Assembly: GCA_900548135.1 (NCBI GenBank)
Contig: URJC01000205.1
Location: 1 to 5,317, forward strand
Source of the DNA: an uncultured Odoribacter sp.
GTDB taxonomy: Bacteria; Bacteroidota; Bacteroidia; Bacteroidales; Marinifilaceae
Direction of reading: 5' to 3'
DNA length: 5,317 nucleotides
The translations under genes were made by a program, and so were the position numbers. Each line of letters opens with the position of its first letter. The stretch's first letter is position 1. Positions 1-5,317 of this stretch are shown one piece after another. Under the pieces are notes generated by a model, which did no database searches, was not told the origin of the DNA, and saw nothing but the letters and a program-made list of their open reading frames with translations.

Positions 1-1008
1 ACAATCATTATGATTTTGTTTACCTGTACGGTAGCTTCATTTGTAACACAACGGGCAGCACAAAATATTGCTATAGCAGAAATGAATGGTGATCGTATCG
101 GAGACAGTGATGATGTGGAAGAACGAATCTTAATCCCTTTGAGTAATACAGAAACAGTAGAGGAATTGATTACGCTGGGAACAGCAATAAAATCGCGCCG
201 GAATAAGGCGCAAATGGTGGCAGTAAGTATTATTAAATCAGATAACACTGACCCTGCGGCGGAGAAGGTTTCAGAAATGTTACTGGAAAAAGCAGCCAGG
301 GTGGCTGCTGCTTCGGATCATCATATAGTGCCGGTGTTACGTTATGATTTGAATATAGTGAATGGAATCCGGAATGTGGCTAAAGAACATAAAATTACCG
401 ATATAGTAATTGGGTTGCGTACTCAGAAGGATATTTCGGATACCTTTCTGGGAAAATTGACAGAAGAGGTGTTGAGTAAGTGTGCTACGACAACCCTTGC
501 CTATCGTCCAATGCAACCCATGTCTACCATAAAACGCTATGTAGTGGTTATACCTGAGAATGCTGAAAAAGAAGTGGGATTTCCTTATTGGCTAATTAGC
601 ATTTGGAATATGGGCAAGAACCTTGGAACAAAATTTGTTTTTTATGCCCACCCTGAAGTTTTGAGTGTGCTGAAGCTTGTATATGCACGGCATTTAATAG
701 ATGCCGATTTCTATGAATTTACCAATTGGGATAATTTCATCGAAGTAAAACGGGCAATGCAGGAGAATGATGCGTTGGTATTGGTGATGAGCCGCCCGGA
801 TTGTCCTTCTTATTCCCGGCATATGGATTATGTCCCTACTTATATTAATAAGTATTTTAATACGCTCAATTGCATTTTGGTGTATCCGGTTCAATTGGGG
901 GTTGGGGAAGAAATCAGTACTTTCCGGAGTATTTCTATGATTAATCATATCGAAGGTATGGAAGGATTGGTGAAAGTGTTGGGAAAATTGTTCCGGAAAA
1001 ATAAATGA
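1..1008 (+). CDS. Cation:proton antiporter (CPA2 family), C-terminal part with two Usp-like domains; 5' end off the window
   Basis: The reading frame is open from base 1 to a TGA at 1006-1008, giving 335 visible residues. The ATG at 10 is inside the gene and is not the start. Visible residues 1 to about 22 are hydrophobic and end in a basic segment (TQRAAQ), as expected for the last membrane helix of an inner-membrane Na+/H+ or K+/H+ exchanger. A first alpha/beta domain follows at about 42-170 (begins ERILIPLSN, contains ITDIVIGLR) and a second at about 176-300 (begins IKRYVVVIPEN, contains DALVLVMSRPD). Both have the strand patterns of universal-stress-protein (Usp) folds. I see no clear complete ATP-binding Gly-rich loop, so nucleotide binding is uncertain. 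The architecture matches Bacteroidales antiporters of roughly 700-770 residues, so about half is missing. The family is confident from recall of this tail; the transported ion cannot be told from this part. Confidence 0.8.
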   Translation, partial: TIIMILFTCTVASFVTQRAAQNIAIAEMNGDRIGDSDDVEERILIPLSNTETVEELITLGTAIKSRRNKAQMVAVSIIKSDNTDPAAEKVSEMLLEKAARVAAASDHHIVPVLRYDLNIVNGIRNVAKEHKITDIVIGLRTQKDISDTFLGKLTEEVLSKCATTTLAYRPMQPMSTIKRYVVVIPENAEKEVGFPYWLISIWNMGKNLGTKFVFYAHPEVLSVLKLVYARHLIDADFYEFTNWDNFIEVKRAMQENDALVLVMSRPDCPSYSRHMDYVPTYINKYFNTLNCILVYPVQLGVGEEISTFRSISMINHIEGMEGLVKVLGKLFRKNK

Positions 1009-1030
1009 AACGTTCATTTATTTTTCCGGA
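992..1030. terminator. Perfect 18-bp inverted repeat over the antiporter stop codon; candidate bidirectional terminator
   Basis: Bases 992-1009 (TCCGGAAAAATAAATGAA) are the exact reverse complement of 1013-1030, with a 3-base ACG loop. The left arm contains the last codons and the TGA stop of the antiporter gene. The inner 9 bp (1001-1009 with 1013-1021) can form a hairpin followed by TTTT, and by symmetry the same holds on the other strand, which suggests a bidirectional terminator. Against this, the inner stem is AT-rich and the GC pairs (CCGG) lie at the outer end, unlike a classical intrinsic terminator. It could instead stabilise the 3' end of the mRNA. The repeat is certain; its role is inferred. 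Confidence 0.5.
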
Positions 1031-1321
1031 TAAGTGTACGAATGCAGTGATGAGGAAAACTTTTAGTTAAGTTATTATCCCAACTCATTATGAAGGTTAA
1101 ATGTTTTGATTGTCGGAATTAATGATTCACGGACTAGGGGAGAGAATAAAGGTTGGTTTTAACTTTTATAGAGAGCTCTGTTTAAATGATGATTTACAAT
1201 TAATAGGTGAACAGCATGAGGAGGTAGGAGAGATTATAGATATAGTTTATCGGTAAAGGGAATTGCTGCTCTGAAATGATATCGTGTTGTCGTTTATTCT
1301 TGATGTCGTGAATGGACTTTT
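1009..1321. other. Gene-poor spacer between antiporter and feoAB
   Basis: This stretch has no long open frame on either strand and no tRNA-like fold that I could find. Apart from the right arm of the inverted repeat at its left end, it holds only short ORFs. The most protein-like is 1122-1256, listed separately. A 10-codon ORF begins at 1090 (MKVKCFDCRN) and its TAA overlaps the ATG at 1122 in the string TAATG. A short open frame at about 1023-1070 (FPDKCTNAVMRKTFS) is also present. These could be relics of a decayed gene or chance. No good TAnnTTTG promoter was seen in this part. Confidence 0.5.
1122..1256 (+). CDS. Candidate small protein of 44 residues, or remnant of a decayed gene
   Basis: An ATG at 1122 opens a 44-residue frame ending at TAA 1254-1256. 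The product starts MIHGLGERIKVGFNFYREL and ends in an acidic, helix-like stretch (LIGEQHEEVGEIIDIVYR) with an even spread of residue types, which is more protein-like than most random AT-rich ORFs. There is no convincing Shine-Dalgarno or Bacteroidota promoter before it, and the frame stays open only a few codons upstream (stop TGA at 1107). The preceding mini-ORF at 1090-1122 overlaps it by TAATG, so a single older gene broken by a frameshift is possible. I do not recognise the family. It could also be chance, and no function is proposed. Confidence 0.25.
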   Translation: MIHGLGERIKVGFNFYRELCLNDDLQLIGEQHEEVGEIIDIVYR

Positions 1322-1341
1322 AATACCTAGATGTAGGTATT
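1322..1341. promoter_or_regulatory. Palindrome upstream of feoAB, possible second operator
   Basis: AATACCTA (1322-1329) and TAGGTATT (1334-1341) are perfect inverted repeats around a GATG spacer. With one mismatch the symmetry extends to 1319-1344. The site ends where the -33 element of the feoAB promoter would lie and is centred about 27 bp upstream of the Fur box centre. The symmetry and position suggest a regulator site. The ACCTA/TAGGT halves faintly recall metal-sensor operators of the DtxR/MntR type, but the match is too loose to name the regulator. Confidence 0.4.
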
Positions 1342-1369
1342 TAAGATCGCTTGATAATGATTATCTTTG
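1340..1369 (+). promoter_or_regulatory. Promoter of feoAB, Bacteroidota type (-7 TATCTTTG)
   Basis: TATCTTTG at 1362-1369 fits the Bacteroidota -7 consensus TAnnTTTG exactly. The best -33 candidate is TTTA at 1340-1343 (consensus TTTG), 18 bases upstream, so the -33 match is imperfect. Transcription would start near 1374-1378, leaving a leader of only about 12-16 bases before the ATG at 1390. The -7 element overlaps the right half of the Fur box, so a bound repressor would block the polymerase. Confidence 0.65.
1352..1366. promoter_or_regulatory. Fur box (7-1-7) over the feoAB promoter
   Basis: TGATAATGATTATCT matches the known 7-1-7 Fur consensus TGATAATnATTATCA at every fixed base except the last. 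The core GATAAT-G-ATTATC is a perfect 6-1-6 palindrome. It overlaps the -7 element at 1362-1369 and lies 24 bases before the feoAB start. Fur with bound Fe2+ is expected to sit here and repress the operon when iron is plentiful. The gene it controls, a ferrous iron importer, is a classic Fur target, which strengthens the call. Binding by Fur in this organism is inferred. Confidence 0.8.
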
Positions 1370-1380
1370 TGCGATAATTT

Positions 1381-1385
1381 GGAGG
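1381..1385 (+). promoter_or_regulatory. Ribosome binding site of feoAB
   Basis: GGAGG lies 4 bases before the ATG at 1390. A purine-rich Shine-Dalgarno this strong is less common in Bacteroidota than elsewhere, and it fixes this ATG as the start. The gap is slightly shorter than the usual optimum. Confidence 0.7.
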
Positions 1386-1389
1386 TGTA

Positions 1390-3756
1390 ATGGAAAATAA
1401 TTATTTGAAGCTTTCTGAAATTCCAACGGGTGAAGAATGTGTGATTGTCAAAGTGCATGGACATGGTAGTTTCCGGAACCGTATTGTGGAAATGGGGTTT
1501 GTGAAAGGAGAAAAGGTAACGGTGGTCAAAAATGCTCCTTTGCATGATCCGATAGAATATAAATTGATGGATAGTCACATTTCGCTTAGGCGGAGTGAGG
1601 CCCGTTTGATAGAAGTGGTTCCTATTTCTACGGAAGCCCGGGAGGGATTTAATGGGACTTTTACGGAAGAAGAAATTGCCCGGCAAATTAACGAAAAATC
1701 CCGGACTATAAATATTGCTTTGGTTGGAAATCCAAATTGCGGGAAAACATCTTTTTTTAACCGGGCAACTGGTTTGAGGGAAAAAGTGGGGAATTATAGT
1801 GGCGTAACTGTAGATGCTAAGGAAGGTGTTTTTTATCATTGTGGTTATACTATCAATCTGATTGATTTACCAGGAACATACTCTATTACAGAATATACTC
1901 CGGAAGAAATTTATGTGCGGGAATATATCACCAAACATCATCCGGATTTGGTGTTGAATGTGGTAGATGCTTCATGTCTGGAACGGAACTTGTTCCTGAC
2001 AACCCAGCTTATCGATATGAATATTAAAGTCGTGATGGCATTGAATATGTTCGATGAACTGGAGGAAGAAGGAGCTAAATTGGATTTTCATCACTTGGGA
2101 CATTTATTGGGAATTCCGATTGTACCAACAATAGCTTCCCGGGGAATCGGGATTAATGAGGTGTTGGATAAAATCATTGAAGTCTTTGAAGATCATGCTA
2201 AAGAATCACGGCATGTTCATATTAATTATGGGCAGGAGATCGAGCAGGCTATTTCCCGCATCAAAGCAGAAATAGCCCCCAATAAACATATCACAGATGA
2301 ATTTGCTCCCCGTTATGTTGCTATTAAACTGTTGGAAGATGACCGTATTATGAAAGATCAGTTGTCTGCAGTTGCGAATTACGGGCAAATTATGGATGTG
2401 GCAAAGAAAGAAATCCAACAATTAGAAAAAGAATATAAAGAAGATACCCGGACAATCATTACAAATGCTAAGTATGGATTTATCCGGGGAGCATTACAGG
2501 AGACTTTTCAGTCTGGAGAGAAAGATAAGCGGCAATTGACGAATGCAATAGACACTTTGTTGACTCATCAATGGTTAGGATTTCCGTTTCTGATCTTTTT
2601 TATGTGGGTCATGTTCCAGGCAACTTTTTCTTTGGGAAATTATCCTATGGAATGGATTGAAGCCGGGGTTGAGCTGTTGGGGAACTGGGTGGCCGGGATT
2701 ATGCCTGAGGGGCCTTTGAATGATTTGCTGGTGAATGGAGTGATTGCTGGTGTGGGAGGCGTGATTGTATTTTTACCTAATATCCTGATTTTGTTTTTCT
2801 TTATTTCGTTGATGGAAGATACGGGGTATATGGCAAGGGCTGCTTTTATTATGGATCGTTTGATGCATAAAATTGGGTTGCATGGTAAATCTTTTATTCC
2901 TTTATTGATAGGGTTTGGGTGTAATGTGCCGGCTATTATGGCTACCCGAACCCTTGAAAGTCGGCGTGACCGGATCATTACTATGTTGATCACTCCTTTT
3001 ATGTCGTGCAGCGCCCGCCTACCAGTATATATTTTGATGGTATCCGCTTTTTTTCCGGTTAACCAGGGATTAGTATTGTTATCTGTTTATTTGGTTGGCA
3101 TTTTAATGGCTATCGGTACTTCTTTATTACTGAAAAAGACTTTATTTGCCCAATCCTCTGACCCTTTTGTGATGGAATTGCCGCCTTACCGGATGCCTAC
3201 TATGCGGAACACGACTATTCATATGTGGGGAAAAGCTGTGCAGTATCTGAAGAAAATGGGGACAATCATTTTGTTTGCTTCTATTTTAATTTGGGCATTG
3301 GGGTATTTTCCCCTGGATCAGAAAATGGAAACAGATTCTGCTGAACATCTTGAGGAATCTTATATCGGACAAGTTGGTAAGTTTATTGAACCAGCCATTG
3401 AACCTTTGGGATTTGATTGGAAGATGGGGGTAAGTATTGTTACTGGTTTGGCTGCAAAAGAGATTGTTGTAAGTTCCATGGGAATCTTGTATCATGCTCC
3501 GGATGCTGAAGAAAATACTCAAAACCTGATAGAAAATTTGCAGAAACAGGAAAATAGCCAGGGTGAAAAAGTGTTTACACCTTTAGTGGCGTATGCTTTT
3601 ATGCTTTTTATTTTAATTTATTTTCCATGTATGGCAGTTATTGCTGCTATACGGAAGGAAGCGGGAACAAAATGGGCTCTGTTTACTATTTTTTATACTA
3701 CTGGCTTGGCTTGGGTGGTTGCTTTTTGCGTATATCAGATTGGAAGTTTGTTGTAA
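1390..3756 (+). CDS. feoB: Ferrous iron transport protein, FeoA-FeoB fusion
   Basis: This complete 788-residue inner-membrane protein imports Fe2+. Residues about 5-78 form a FeoA SH3-like domain (LSEIPTGEE, RIVEMGFVKGE, SHISLRRSEARLIEV), normally a separate protein that binds FeoB. A linker (about 80-105) leads into the FeoB G domain: G1 P-loop GNPNCGKTS at 113-121, switch I GVT at 138-140, G3 DLPG at 159-162, G4 NMFD at 219-222 and a G5-like region around 247-253. A helical regulatory domain fills about 270-390. The membrane part begins near 394 and carries the two Gate regions: GFGCNVPAIMATR (508-520) with PFMSCSARLPVY (536-547), then TGLAAKEIVVSS (685-696) and YFPCMAVIAAIRKE (744-757). 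Conserved pore-region cysteines C511, C540 and C747 are present, and no motif is broken. A Fur box and promoter precede it, and the Cys-rich partner gene follows 39 bases downstream. Iron is the expected substrate, but some Bacteroidales FeoB homologues carry manganese (for example FeoB2 of Porphyromonas gingivalis), so selectivity is inferred. Confidence 0.96.
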   Translation: MENNYLKLSEIPTGEECVIVKVHGHGSFRNRIVEMGFVKGEKVTVVKNAPLHDPIEYKLMDSHISLRRSEARLIEVVPISTEAREGFNGTFTEEEIARQINEKSRTINIALVGNPNCGKTSFFNRATGLREKVGNYSGVTVDAKEGVFYHCGYTINLIDLPGTYSITEYTPEEIYVREYITKHHPDLVLNVVDASCLERNLFLTTQLIDMNIKVVMALNMFDELEEEGAKLDFHHLGHLLGIPIVPTIASRGIGINEVLDKIIEVFEDHAKESRHVHINYGQEIEQAISRIKAEIAPNKHITDEFAPRYVAIKLLEDDRIMKDQLSAVANYGQIMDVAKKEIQQLEKEYKEDTRTIITNAKYGFIRGALQETFQSGEKDKRQLTNAIDTLLTHQWLGFPFLIFFMWVMFQATFSLGNYPMEWIEAGVELLGNWVAGIMPEGPLNDLLVNGVIAGVGGVIVFLPNILILFFFISLMEDTGYMARAAFIMDRLMHKIGLHGKSFIPLLIGFGCNVPAIMATRTLESRRDRIITMLITPFMSCSARLPVYILMVSAFFPVNQGLVLLSVYLVGILMAIGTSLLLKKTLFAQSSDPFVMELPPYRMPTMRNTTIHMWGKAVQYLKKMGTIILFASILIWALGYFPLDQKMETDSAEHLEESYIGQVGKFIEPAIEPLGFDWKMGVSIVTGLAAKEIVVSSMGILYHAPDAEENTQNLIENLQKQENSQGEKVFTPLVAYAFMLFILIYFPCMAVIAAIRKEAGTKWALFTIFYTTGLAWVVAFCVYQIGSLL

Positions 3757-3795
3757 ATTGTGAATTTATAGTTCCAGCTTTATTCAGATAGATGT

Positions 3796-4011
3796 ATGAT
3801 TCAAAATATTATTGTCTATATATTGATTGCGATAGCTTTAGGAGGGGCTAGCCGGTATACATACCGGAAATTAAGAGCTCTGCGTAAAAATAAGACTTGC
3901 GAAGAATGCAGTGCCTGTCCTTTGAAAGAGGAATGTACAAAACTTGTTGCTGACAGAAAAAAAGCAGCAAGTTCATGCTGCTGCCATCCTAATGAGTGTC
4001 CTAAGACTTAG
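3796..4011 (+). CDS. FeoB-associated Cys-rich membrane protein
   Basis: This 71-residue protein has one N-terminal membrane helix (about residues 3-18, IQNIIVYILIAIALGG), a basic stretch (RYTYRKLRALRKNK) that should sit in the cytoplasm by the positive-inside rule, and a Cys-rich tail. Eight cysteines are visible: C35, C38, C41, C47, C61, C62, C63 and C68, in CxxCxxC and CCCH patterns. The layout and location match the FeoB-associated Cys-rich membrane protein family (Pfam name FeoB_associated), found after feoB in many anaerobes. Its role is unproven; an iron or Fe-S binding helper of FeoB, loosely analogous to FeoC, is a fair guess. Only 39 bases separate it from feoAB, with no promoter or terminator seen, so it is probably co-transcribed and Fur-controlled. 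No clear Shine-Dalgarno precedes it. An out-of-frame ATG lies 4 bases upstream at 3792. Its TAG stop shares bases with the stop of the opposite gene. Confidence 0.88.
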   Translation: MIQNIIVYILIAIALGGASRYTYRKLRALRKNKTCEECSACPLKEECTKLVADRKKAASSCCCHPNECPKT

Positions 4012-4754
4012 AAAAGTTTGAGGGTAATACTTTCTGCTTCCTTTCTTCTTCTGATTTTTTCCTTTTCTCCTCTGCGGAAAACATAGACTAATCCATATTC
4101 TTCACACATGTATCTTCTTTCTTCTTCATCTCTCACTCCTTCGAAATAATGTTCTACTTCATTCCAGACTTCCAGTATGAGTGCATCAGCTTCATCCCGG
4201 TATTGTGCAACATTTCCGCTTTCCCGCGCTGAGTTGTTTTGGAATTGTTTTTGACGGGTATAGTTTTCTTTGAAGTTTTCGTAATTGACTTTGACTAATG
4301 CTATTGAAGGACAATAAATGGGATTACCACCACCATTACTGATTCGGCTTTGTTCTCCAGCGATAATTTTTTCTCCCCATTGCAATAAATCTTGTTCAGT
4401 AAGCAAGGAAGGAACTTTAGAACTGTTTTCTTCCAACCCGTAGAACGAACGGGCTGAAGCTTTCAACTCTCCACGGGCAATACAGAAATTCAGGACCTGA
4501 ATGAAATGAGAAATGTAAAGTCTGGCTTTTTTAGTATATTCTGAAAATTTTTGGCTATTACCAAATTGCTTTTCTTTTGCAAGTTTTGAGTTCGTAATAG
4601 CTATCTCGAATTTGGGGAGGAAAAATTCTATCTTTTGTTTTAAAGCAAAAGGATATGCTATGGTGTCAATCTCTTGATTCTGCCCTTTCTTTAAAGCTGT
4701 CTTTAATGCCCTGATTCTCGCTGCATCAGTATTAGGTAATCTTCTGTAAGGCAT
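4008..4754 (-). CDS. Uncharacterised 248-residue Bacteroidota protein
   Basis: The ATG is at 4754-4752 and the TAA stop at 4010-4008. The product is a soluble, mostly helical, charged protein with no signal peptide or membrane segment. Visible landmarks are a basic N-terminus (MPYRRLPNTDAARIRALKTA), a central helix-rich half (about 35-100), a Gly/Asn turn NGGGNPIYCPS at 140-150 followed by a strand-like IALVKVNYENF, and an acidic-then-basic end (about 205-248, VRDEEERRYMCEEYGL then RRGEKEKIRRRKEAES). The opening resembles hypothetical proteins I associate with Bacteroidales genomes, but I know no function for them and see no catalytic motif. The gene faces the iron operon and overlaps its stop, so it is a neighbour and not part of that operon. 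A candidate promoter lies at 4793-4800 on the minus strand. The reading frame is sound; the function is unknown. Confidence 0.85.
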   Translation of the reverse strand: MPYRRLPNTDAARIRALKTALKKGQNQEIDTIAYPFALKQKIEFFLPKFEIAITNSKLAKEKQFGNSQKFSEYTKKARLYISHFIQVLNFCIARGELKASARSFYGLEENSSKVPSLLTEQDLLQWGEKIIAGEQSRISNGGGNPIYCPSIALVKVNYENFKENYTRQKQFQNNSARESGNVAQYRDEADALILEVWNEVEHYFEGVRDEEERRYMCEEYGLVYVFRRGEKEKIRRRKEAESITLKLF

Positions 4755-4792
4755 GATATTATACTTTTAATGAACGATAACTAACCTTAATG

Positions 4793-4824
4793 CGAAGGTA
4801 TGAAAAATAAATAAACAAATCAAT
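4793..4824 (-). promoter_or_regulatory. Candidate promoter of the 248-residue protein gene
   Basis: On the minus strand, TACCTTCG (4800-4793) matches the Bacteroidota -7 element TAnnTTTG at all fixed bases but one. A -33-like ATTG (4824-4821; consensus TTTG) lies 20 bases upstream. The leader to the ATG at 4754 would be roughly 30-35 bases. An AT-rich stretch surrounds it, which raises the risk of a chance match. Confidence 0.4.
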
Positions 4825-4855
4825 ATTCGTAAAAATGATTTTATCTGTTTTTATA

Positions 4856-5317
4856 TTATTGCTTGATATTCTTATAGTTATTGTAAATTTCCAGTATTCT
4901 TTCTACATAATGATAGGCTTGGGGACCGTTACAATAACCATTTTTGGCCAGAGGATCCTGATAGTATAAAGGCTCATTTTTATGAAGTAGATAATAGTCT
5001 ACATTGTTGTTCCAGGTTTGGGGATCTTTACCGTATTTTTCAGTCAGGCGAATAGCATCCAGTACATGTCCGGGACCAGCGTTATAAGAGGCCAGTATAA
5101 ACTTGATACGTTCTGTTGAATCAGGTACATAAGAAGTAAAATATTTATTCAGGTATTGTAAATAAGATACACCTGTATACACATTGCTGTCCGGTTCAAA
5201 ATAATTGGAAACATGGAAATGCTCTGCAGTTTCGGGAATGATTTGCATTAAGCCATAAGCTCCGACTTCAGATTCTGCTTCCGGATCAAACTGGGATTCT
5301 GCAAATACAATGGCTGC
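4856..5317 (-). CDS. Lytic murein transglycosylase, SLT catalytic domain (MltF-like); 5' end off the window
   Basis: The minus-strand frame is open from the right edge (5317) to TAA at 4858-4856, giving 153 visible residues. The ATG at 5248 is internal, because the 23 codons before it encode essential family motifs. In order there are the catalytic glutamate in FAESQFDPEA (visible E7, bases 5299-5297), GLMQIIPETA (22-31), ASYNAGPGH (77-85) and the C-terminal Tyr-containing AYHYVERIL (134-142). These are the hallmarks of the SLT/GH23 lysozyme-like fold, which cleaves the MurNAc-GlcNAc bond of peptidoglycan and leaves 1,6-anhydroMurNAc. Such enzymes act in the periplasm, usually anchored to the outer membrane. 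Bacteroidales proteins with this C-terminus usually carry an N-terminal solute-binding-like domain as in MltF; that part is outside the window, so the subfamily is inferred. The gene ends 101 bases before the next start on the same strand. Confidence 0.92.
   Translation of the reverse strand, partial: AAIVFAESQFDPEAESEVGAYGLMQIIPETAEHFHVSNYFEPDSNVYTGVSYLQYLNKYFTSYVPDSTERIKFILASYNAGPGHVLDAIRLTEKYGKDPQTWNNNVDYYLLHKNEPLYYQDPLAKNGYCNGPQAYHYVERILEIYNNYKNIKQ

Noticed and set aside
10..12. ATG near the left edge as a possible gene start
   Set aside because: The frame is open upstream to base 1, and the residues that follow are the end of a membrane helix leading into Usp-like domains, so the gene begins outside the window.
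694..1017. 107-residue minus-strand open frame over the antiporter tail
   Set aside because: It is antisense to the conserved second Usp-like domain and its start lies within the inverted repeat. No promoter or ribosome binding site supports it.
1172..1180. AGAGCTCT palindrome in the spacer, also seen near 3875
   Set aside because: It is only 8 bp, and the second copy is inside the coding sequence of the Cys-rich protein. This is readily explained by chance.
1327..1839. 170-residue minus-strand open frame over the feoAB promoter and FeoA domain
   Set aside because: It lies opposite conserved FeoA and G1 motifs and covers the Fur box and promoter. Its product is rich in His, Phe, Asn and Ile with no domain-like pattern, as expected for an antisense shadow of a real gene.
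2206..3522. Three minus-strand open frames (2206-2421, 2640-2993, 3286-3522) inside feoAB
   Set aside because: All lie opposite well-conserved FeoB coding sequence and show no motifs; they are shadow frames.
4828..4848. AT-rich short hairpin (TAAAA/TTTTA) after the transglycosylase gene as a terminator
   Set aside because: The stem is only about five A/T pairs and is expected by chance in such AT-rich DNA. No clear U-tract follows.
5246..5248. ATG as the start of the transglycosylase
   Set aside because: Starting here would remove the catalytic glutamate (codon at 5299-5297). The frame continues open to the window edge and encodes family motifs.

Overview
The window looks like ordinary chromosome from a member of the Bacteroidota, most likely the order Bacteroidales. 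Four things support this. The promoters carry the TAnnTTTG-type -7 element of that phylum. FeoA and FeoB are fused in one polypeptide, as is common there. A Bacteroidales-style cation:proton antiporter has a tandem stress-protein tail. The DNA is AT-rich, with frequent CGG arginine codons. I cannot fix the genus from the sequence alone.

Layout, left to right. (1) Positions 1-1008 (+) hold the 3' end of a CPA2-type Na+/H+ (cation:proton) antiporter gene: the end of the last membrane helix, then two Usp-like cytoplasmic domains. A perfect 18-bp inverted repeat straddles its stop codon. (2) Positions 1009-1389 are a 381-bp spacer. It holds one weak candidate small ORF (1122-1256) and, in its last 70 bases, a dense regulatory region: an 8+8 palindrome, a near-consensus 7-1-7 Fur box, a -7 promoter element inside that box, and a GGAGG ribosome binding site. 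(3) Positions 1390-3756 (+) encode a complete 788-residue FeoA-FeoB fusion ferrous iron transporter. (4) Positions 3796-4011 (+) encode a 71-residue Cys-rich FeoB-associated membrane protein, probably in the same operon. (5) Positions 4008-4754 (-) encode a conserved-looking but functionally unknown 248-residue soluble protein, convergent with the iron operon and sharing stop-codon bases with it. (6) Positions 4856-5317 (-) hold the C-terminal SLT domain of a lytic transglycosylase, probably MltF-like, whose start lies beyond the right edge.

The best-supported functional unit is the iron operon. When iron is scarce, Fur should leave the box that covers the promoter, and FeoAB plus its small Cys-rich partner would be made to import Fe2+ across the inner membrane. 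The remaining genes appear to be unrelated neighbours (ion homeostasis, an unknown protein, cell-wall turnover). I saw no CRISPR array, insertion sequence, tRNA or rRNA. I did not find a clearly new multi-gene system. The items most worth a second look are the regulatory region before feoAB, the inverted repeat at 992-1030, the possible small or decayed gene at 1122-1256, and the uncharacterised protein at 4008-4754.
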